From contig CAKPNG010000012.1 of the NCBI GenBank assembly GCA_934168325.1, positions 1 to 40,961 on the forward strand: a stretch of DNA of 40,961 nt. Reading direction: 5' to 3'. The translations under genes were made by a program, and so were the position numbers. Source of the DNA: an uncultured Bacilli bacterium. Its GTDB lineage: Bacteria > Bacillota_I > Bacilli_A > RFN20 > CAG-826. Below the pieces are notes generated by a model, which saw nothing but the letters and a program-made list of their open reading frames with translations, did not search any database and was not told where the DNA came from. Positions 35,944-40,961 of the stretch are shown piece by piece. Position 1 is the first letter of the stretch. Every line of letters starts with the position of its first letter.

Positions 35944-36000
35944 ATACATTATCCTTTATTTTATATTAATAATATAGTTTAAATAAAATTATATCTTATA

Positions 36001-36031
36001 TATTTGTTTCATTTTTATTATAATTGTTTCA
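36001..36031 (+). promoter_or_regulatory. araC promoter with 20-bp-spaced direct repeats (likely AraC operator)
   Basis: TATTTGTTTCA (36001-36011) and TAATTGTTTCA (36021-36031) are direct repeats, 10 of 11 identical, exactly 20 bp apart. The -10 TATAAT (36019-36024) overlaps the second copy and ends 9 bases before the araC ATG. Direct half-sites about two turns apart are typical for AraC-type regulators. The GH3 operon is divergent; its own promoter must lie within 35950-36030 and is not clear. Confidence 0.6.
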
Positions 36032-36033
36032 AG

Positions 36034-37239
36034 ATGAATAATTTTGATGATTTAAAATATATTTCCGTAGGCTTGTCTGATTTATCAGGAGTCCCTTTAA
36101 GAATTTATAAAAATAATAAAAAGGTATTTTTCCATTCATTAACCAATTTAATTGAGGATCCTTTCTTATTAGATAAAGAAATAGTTTTAAAATTAGAGGA
36201 TGATATAAGTTATTATCAAAACTCTTATTATTACTATTATGGGATTATTAATTACAATAAATATAAAATAATTTTAGGACCTACTAGACAAATTCCAATT
36301 ACAAAGCAAGAATTAAGAACTATCGCTTTTTCTTTGGGTATAAATTCTTCTTTTACTGATGAATTTATATCACAAATGGAAATCATTATTTCGTTACCAT
36401 TAATGACTTTAATTCAAATATTATGTATGGTCTTTTTTGCAATAAGCGGTAAAAGAAAAAATATTGAAGATATTATAATCCATGAAGATAAACAAAATAT
36501 TATCAAAAATGAAATTGAAAAAGAAAACACTGACAAAATTATTAGTGATATAGAAGGAAATTCATCCGGCCCATATAATGGTTATGATATTGAAAATAGA
36601 TTGTTAGATATGGTCATGAGAGGAGATGTCAGTGCAGTCAATCAATTTATGACAAGTGCTCCACCTATTAGAAGTGGAATTGTCGCTCAAGAACAATTAA
36701 GACAAATTAAAAATATTTTTATAGTTACTGCTACTTTAGTCTCTAGAGCAGCAATTAGAGGTGGGATGGATATAACTTCAGCTTTAGGTTTATCAGACCA
36801 ATATATTCAAAAATGTGAATTAGCTACTTCTTCAGATTTAATTAATGAACTTCATTATCGAATGGTTATAGATTATACAGAAAAAGTAGAAAAACTAAAA
36901 CTAGGTAAAAATTCCTCATATTTAGTTATAAAAGTATCTAATTATATTCAAAATAATTTATCAAATCCAATTAAAGTCGATGATATCGCTAAAGCCTTAT
37001 TTATTGGACGAAGTAGATTATCAACCAATTTTAAAAAAGAAACTGGAATAAATATTTCCGATTACATCATGCAAATTAAGATCGATGAAGCAAAAAGATT
37101 ATTAAGATATTCTGATAAAACTTTTTCTACTATCTCTAATTATTTAGGCTTTTCAAGTCAAAGTCACTTTACCAAAATATTCAAAAAATATTCAAATTTA
37201 ACTCCTTTTGATTATCGACAAGCCCACAAGCATTATTAA
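36034..37239 (+). CDS. AraC-family transcriptional regulator of the glycoside operon
   Basis: 401 residues. The last 100 hold the double helix-turn-helix: VDDIAKALFIGRSRLSTNFKKETGINISDYIMQIKIDEAKRLL and FSTISNYLGFSSQSHFTKIFKKYSNLTPFDYR, the standard AraC signature. The first 300 form a sensor of the type found in gut Firmicutes regulators next to sugar operons (YYYGIINYNKYKIILGPTRQ). The ORF extends to 36004, but ATG 36034 starts the recognisable protein. No Shine-Dalgarno site, and a -10 ends 9 bases upstream. Divergent from GH3, so it most likely activates that operon. Confidence 0.9.
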   Translation: MNNFDDLKYISVGLSDLSGVPLRIYKNNKKVFFHSLTNLIEDPFLLDKEIVLKLEDDISYYQNSYYYYYGIINYNKYKIILGPTRQIPITKQELRTIAFSLGINSSFTDEFISQMEIIISLPLMTLIQILCMVFFAISGKRKNIEDIIIHEDKQNIIKNEIEKENTDKIISDIEGNSSGPYNGYDIENRLLDMVMRGDVSAVNQFMTSAPPIRSGIVAQEQLRQIKNIFIVTATLVSRAAIRGGMDITSALGLSDQYIQKCELATSSDLINELHYRMVIDYTEKVEKLKLGKNSSYLVIKVSNYIQNNLSNPIKVDDIAKALFIGRSRLSTNFKKETGINISDYIMQIKIDEAKRLLRYSDKTFSTISNYLGFSSQSHFTKIFKKYSNLTPFDYRQAHKHY

Positions 37240-37246
37240 TTAATTT

Positions 37247-37487
37247 TTAGTTACTTATTAATAAAAAATAAAGAGGTTCAAAGTTTTTATTTTCAACTTC
37301 AGATAGAGTTGATACATAAACATGTATTTTAATAACAAGTACATCTCTTAGATAAGATCCTGTTCTATTATCAAAAGAATTTATAGCATTGATTAAGGAT
37401 AAACTAGTTTTTCATATGACAAGGAATAACCATAGAATTACCATTGTCTAAATATCATTTAATATTAAAAAACTCTTCTATTTTTAT
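37247..37487 (-). pseudogene. decayed 80-codon gene remnant of unknown family
   Basis: The minus strand reads as protein in consecutive pieces: KIEEFFNIK-TGA-YLDNGNSMVIPCHMKN, then LVYP, then LINAINSFDNRTGSYLRDV...SEVENKNFEPLYFLLISN-TAA. Two one-base deletions near 37408-37422, a TGA in place of a residue such as Trp, and ATA in place of the start ATG would account for the damage. Repairing the two deletions gives exactly 81 codons over 243 bases (241 observed). I do not recognise the protein. The flanks 37240-37246 and 37488-37545 hold nothing I can name. Confidence 0.55.
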
Positions 37488-37545
37488 AAAAAGCCCGCAA
37501 AAACGCACTATTTTATTTATATTTTAAAAAATTAATTTTATTATT

Positions 37546-38669
37546 CTATTTCATCATTTGCTTTCGCATTAAAATTTCGGCTCTACCTATTTCTAAGAGT
37601 CTATCAATTGCATAATCAAAAAATATTTTAAATGACTCACAATAATAGTTATGTCCATCTTCACAATCATTCTTGCAACCACCATTACACAATATTCTAT
37701 ATTTGCAATTTTGACATTCTATTGGTTTTTCTTTTCCAAATTCCATAAAAGAAATATATGTTTTATTCTTTTGTATTTCTAATAAAGAATTATCAAAAAT
37801 ATTCCCACAGTTCCATTCATCTACTGCATAAAAATCACAAGGATAAATAGACCCATCAGCTTCAATTAGGAAATATCCACCACATATACCGCATGTTGCA
37901 CAAGTTGATGCTCCCTCTCGCAAAATAATATGAATAAAATCATCAAACAAACGAACAGAATGATAATTTCCTTTTTCCCATCATCATAATAAATATCAAA
38001 TACATCACAAAGAAATTTTCCGTAAGTTTTTGGTGTTAGAGAGTATGGTTCACTTCCTCTTTTTTTATTTTTAGGATCTAAACAAGCAATAAATTGAATA
38101 TATTCACACCCAATATTTTTTAAAGATTCATATGCTTTTTTCCCTTGCTCAGCTAATGTTTTAGTAACGACAGAAAGAATATTCACATAAACATTGTATG
38201 AACGAAGTAATTTAAATAAATTATAGACTTTTTGATATGTCCCTTTCCCTTCACTATCAATACGATTAATATTATGCAATACTTCATCGCCATCTAATGA
38301 TAATCCAACTAGAAATTTTTCATCATGAAAAAACTTTGCCCAAGATTCATTTATTACAATTCCATTTGTTTGAATAGAAAATTGAATGTTTATATCTTTT
38401 GGTTTAAGTGTTTTTGCTAAACTTACAAAATTACGAAAATAATCTAACCCAGCTAAAGTAGGCTCCCCACCTTGAAAAGTAAAATTAATATAACCATTTT
38501 TAGATATTGCATCATAAGTCTTTTTAAATAATTCATTAACTACTTCTTTTTTCATGATACCAAATGATTTATTAGTGCGATTATTTGACTCATCTTCATA
38601 AAAACAATAACGACACCTAAGATTACACATACTAGAAGTTGGCTTAATAAGAAGATTTATAAATTGCAT
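37546..38669 (-). pseudogene. anaerobic sulfatase-maturating enzyme (radical SAM/SPASM), frameshifted
   Basis: Such enzymes convert an active-site Cys/Ser of sulfatases to formylglycine. The 5' part has the radical SAM motif CNLRCRYC (CxxxCxxC, about 15-22), FQGGEPTLAG and FSIQTNGI. The 3' part has the SPASM Cys set (CATCGICGGYF, IYPCDFY, CQNCKYRILCNGGCKNDC). The frames join at about 37980, where GATGATGGG would be GATGATTGGG if one T were restored, giving DDWEKGNYHSVRLFDDF, the expected sequence. The full product would be about 374 residues. Either a true one-base deletion or an assembly error. No sulfatase gene is in the window. Confidence 0.85.
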
Positions 38670-38839
38670 TACTATTAATCATCCTTTTCATAAAGTAACT
38701 TAGATTATAAATTATTATAATAATATAAATTTATCATATTTAGAGTTAATCTACTTATATATTTCAATAATTAAAATATAATTATTTTTATAAGAAGTGC
38801 TATTATTATTGATAAGATAAATTCTAGGAGGGATATGCT

Positions 38840-39442
38840 ATGAAAAATCATACATTTACGAATTTATTATTAATATTATCATCTTTTGCTTTATTATCTT
38901 GTGGAAACGATAATAAAAAAGATATCGAAAACGTTCATGATTCTAAATTATGGTTTACTGCTAAAGAATTAAGCGCAATTCATTTAGATAATCTTCCTGA
39001 ACCTTCTCAATTACATGGTGAAATGGATTCATCTACTACATGGTTTAATGAAGGTTATTCTTTTTCTCAAAATTGTGAATCTGTTACTATATTAACAAGC
39101 AATGCTACAACCTATTTTAATTATTTTAAAACTAATTATGCTAATAAATTTGGTATTGCTAAATCATATGCTTATGCTGACGATACAACTTGTTTTAATA
39201 TTATAAATAAAGATAATTTAACCGATTATTACGATGATAATCCATGTCCAGCATATAAATTTTATTATGTAACTGATTTAACTAAAGGCGAAGATGGCTA
39301 TTTATTAAAAGATGCCGTCTATACTTTTGAAATTTTATATGATTTAAATACTGAAACTAATAATTATCAACTTAAAATATTTATAGAGAAAGCTGACACC
39401 AATCATAGTGGAACTTTTACTTTTAAATATAATTTAAAATAA
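38840..39442 (+). CDS. predicted lipoprotein of unknown function
   Basis: 200 residues with a lipoprotein signal peptide: MKNHTF, hydrophobic LLLILSSFALLS and lipobox LLSC with Cys21, followed by a charged linker. The mature part has no domain I recognise; it is rich in Asp, Thr and Tyr and looks like a beta-rich extracellular domain. AGGAGG lies 8 bases before the ATG. It is divergent from the sulfatase maturase and converges on the MATE gene with only 6 bases between stop codons. About 170 bases upstream hold no gene; a -10-like TATAAT is near 38776. Confidence 0.75.
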   Translation: MKNHTFTNLLLILSSFALLSCGNDNKKDIENVHDSKLWFTAKELSAIHLDNLPEPSQLHGEMDSSTTWFNEGYSFSQNCESVTILTSNATTYFNYFKTNYANKFGIAKSYAYADDTTCFNIINKDNLTDYYDDNPCPAYKFYYVTDLTKGEDGYLLKDAVYTFEILYDLNTETNNYQLKIFIEKADTNHSGTFTFKYNLK

Positions 39443-39448
39443 TTTTAA

Positions 39449-40810
39449 TTATTTATAATCAATATCATCTATCTCATTCATATTTTCTTCAACATTAAGA
39501 ATATTAATATGCTCTTTTTTTAATAAAAAATAATATGCTCCAAATGATACCAATGTATCAAAAGCATTTCCAAATCCAAAAAGTAAAGCAATTCCTATAA
39601 GTGTTGGCTCCCATACACCTGTTTTATATAATATAAAAGCAATTCCATAATAAATTGAATTAGTAACTATAGATTCAAATAGCATATAATGCGTTTTCCC
39701 TAACCCATAAAATGTCGCATCAAATACATTTTGAATTGCATATAATATGTAAAAGCCAAATAATACCATTACTAATTCAAATAATTTATCGATATCATTA
39801 AAATTTAATACATATTTCATAAACGGCTTATATAATGGAATGAAAATACACCAAATAAATATCGATATAAAAGTAATTATAAAATAACCTAATGTATTAT
39901 TTTTAACAGCTTTTTTATTAGTTGATGTTTCTTGCTTTATTAATTCACCTAACTGAGTAATTGGTAATAATAACCATCCCCAAATAAAATTATTAGCAAC
40001 CCGATAAGTCCCTTGTTCATTAACAACATTTACCATTCTAGCAATCATTACCATATAAGCTAAATTTCTTACAAACGATTCTAATCCAGAAATTCCACCG
40101 ATTATAATAAATTCTTTCGCCCATTTAAAATCTAACTTTTCTTTATTAAAAACATTAATTCCATTTTTATAAAGCAATAATAATGTAGTCAAAAATATTA
40201 AAAAATTAACAATAATATTTGTAATTCCAATGCCATTGACACCTAAATTAGCTGAACAATTTAAACTCGATACTAGAAAAATATCTAAAATAATACATAG
40301 GACTAATTTAACACCAGTTAAAATATATACGTATTTATCTTTGCCTAAAGTTAATAAACCCACTAGTGTAAATTGAGCTAAAATCCCAAATATATTAGCA
40401 ATCGCTTCTATTCTTATATAAGTGGCTGATGCTTTTATAATAGATTGATCTGTTGCCATTAATTTTAATAATGGATTTGTAAAACTTATTATAAATATAG
40501 ATAATAAAATGTATATAAGTAGAGTGATTAATAATCCAGTTTTAATTCGATTAGTTAGTTCTTTTCTATTAGATAAAACTTTTCCTACAAAATAAAATAA
40601 AGGTAATATTATTCCTTCATTTATAACTTCATATATTAAATTAATCCGTGATAACTGTCCTGCAATAGAATATGAATAATCACCTGGAAGATTCCCCAAC
40701 CAAAATACCCTTAATGTTGTATAAATGGTTGGAACTAGTCCCATTATTAAAAGAGATATAAATAACTTATGATTAATGTTTTTAAAAGAAATTTTAATTT
40801 TATTTAACAT
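39449..40810 (-). CDS. MATE-like polysaccharide/multidrug exporter family protein
   Basis: A 453-residue protein with about 12 membrane helices, in the MATE/MOP superfamily. Segments LPLFYFVGKVLSNRKELTNRIKTG, LGVNGIGITNIIVNFL and GLESFVRNLAYMVMIARMVN...GTYRVANNFIWGWLLLP fit MATE halves, but it is divergent from the first MATE protein here. The C-terminus is an acidic tail (NEIDDIDYK). No clear Shine-Dalgarno site. Substrate unknown. Confidence 0.75.
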   Translation of the reverse strand: MLNKIKISFKNINHKLFISLLIMGLVPTIYTTLRVFWLGNLPGDYSYSIAGQLSRINLIYEVINEGIILPLFYFVGKVLSNRKELTNRIKTGLLITLLIYILLSIFIISFTNPLLKLMATDQSIIKASATYIRIEAIANIFGILAQFTLVGLLTLGKDKYVYILTGVKLVLCIILDIFLVSSLNCSANLGVNGIGITNIIVNFLIFLTTLLLLYKNGINVFNKEKLDFKWAKEFIIIGGISGLESFVRNLAYMVMIARMVNVVNEQGTYRVANNFIWGWLLLPITQLGELIKQETSTNKKAVKNNTLGYFIITFISIFIWCIFIPLYKPFMKYVLNFNDIDKLFELVMVLFGFYILYAIQNVFDATFYGLGKTHYMLFESIVTNSIYYGIAFILYKTGVWEPTLIGIALLFGFGNAFDTLVSFGAYYFLLKKEHINILNVEENMNEIDDIDYK

Positions 40811-40856
40811 AATTAGTTTAAAAAAGAACCTTTTATTAATTTATATATTAGCATAA

Positions 40857-40892
40857 AAACTATCTTAGAACGATTTCTCTTATCGATAGTTT
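40857..40892. other. stem-loop upstream of the second MATE gene
   Basis: AAACTATC (40857-40864) and GATAGTTT (40885-40892) pair, with an inner CGAT/ATCG pair. On the minus strand the 3' arm runs into TTTTT, so it may end a transcript from beyond the right edge. The rest of 40811-40961 holds no gene I can support. Confidence 0.4.
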
Positions 40893-40961
40893 GCGTTTCA
40901 TATTTGTAGGTCGATAAAAAAATAAAAGAGCCCTATAATTAAATTTGCAGAAATAAAAAGA

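Noticed and set aside
1..40961. CRISPR arrays, tRNA genes or prophage
   Set aside because: No regularly spaced repeats, no tRNA cloverleaf with conserved T-loop, and no phage structural genes were seen on either strand.

Overview
The window is very AT-rich, and its strong Shine-Dalgarno sites (AAGGAGG type), A/T-rich promoters and stem plus T-run terminators point to a low-GC Firmicute. The chain rplS-rbgA-rnhB-dprA-topA-trmFO-xerC-rpsB-tsf is the Bacillus gene order (read here on the minus strand), but hslVU/codY are missing between xerC and rpsB, and pyrH/frr do not follow tsf. Together with CarD, a radical SAM sulfatase maturase and a glycoside-utilisation operon, this suggests an uncultured, host-associated Bacilli/Erysipelotrichia-like anaerobe with a streamlined genome. 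This placement is inference. The standard code (UGA = stop) fits, because all long conserved genes read through with TGG tryptophan codons.

Layout. 1-160: promoter and boxA leader of an rRNA operon that runs off the left edge on the minus strand. 403-2484: fakA-like yloV and yloU (Asp23 family). 2654-12017: the informational block tsf, rpsB, xerC, trmFO, topA, dprA, rnhB, rbgA and rplS, with structured leaders in front of rpsB and rplS. 12027-16255: a MarR-controlled heterodimeric ABC exporter with a 26-bp perfect palindromic operator. 16287-24118: CarD, LemA plus a DUF3137-like partner, a MazG-like pyrophosphohydrolase, an SDR, a small membrane protein, a MATE transporter and the MgtE magnesium channel. 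24230-25436: a complete IS1595-family insertion sequence with 25-bp perfect inverted repeats and an 8-bp target duplication. Its transposase has an in-frame TGA, and its 5' leader carries two interlocked inverted repeats.

25560-37239: a glycoside-utilisation locus. Six minus-strand genes (GH3, GPH-type symporter, SGNH esterase, GH78 alpha-L-rhamnosidase, an unusual metallo-beta-lactamase/transmembrane/alpha-beta-hydrolase fusion, and a GH43-like protein) are packed with overlaps or very short gaps and are divergent from an AraC regulator. The three glycosidases lack signal peptides, so the likely logic is import of a rhamnose-containing glycoside by the symporter and breakdown inside the cell, with deacylation by the two esterase-like proteins, both predicted to be anchored facing outward. 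37247-38669 is decaying DNA: an 80-codon remnant and a sulfatase-maturase gene with a one-base frameshift. 38840-40810: a lipoprotein and a second MATE-like transporter, tail to tail.

The observations most worth a second look are the alternative-fold leader of the IS transposase, the MBL-hydrolase fusion, the 20-bp-spaced direct repeats at the araC promoter, and a set of genes (yloU, carD, mgtE, araC) that lack a Shine-Dalgarno site and have a -10 box 4-9 bases before the ATG, as expected for leaderless mRNAs.
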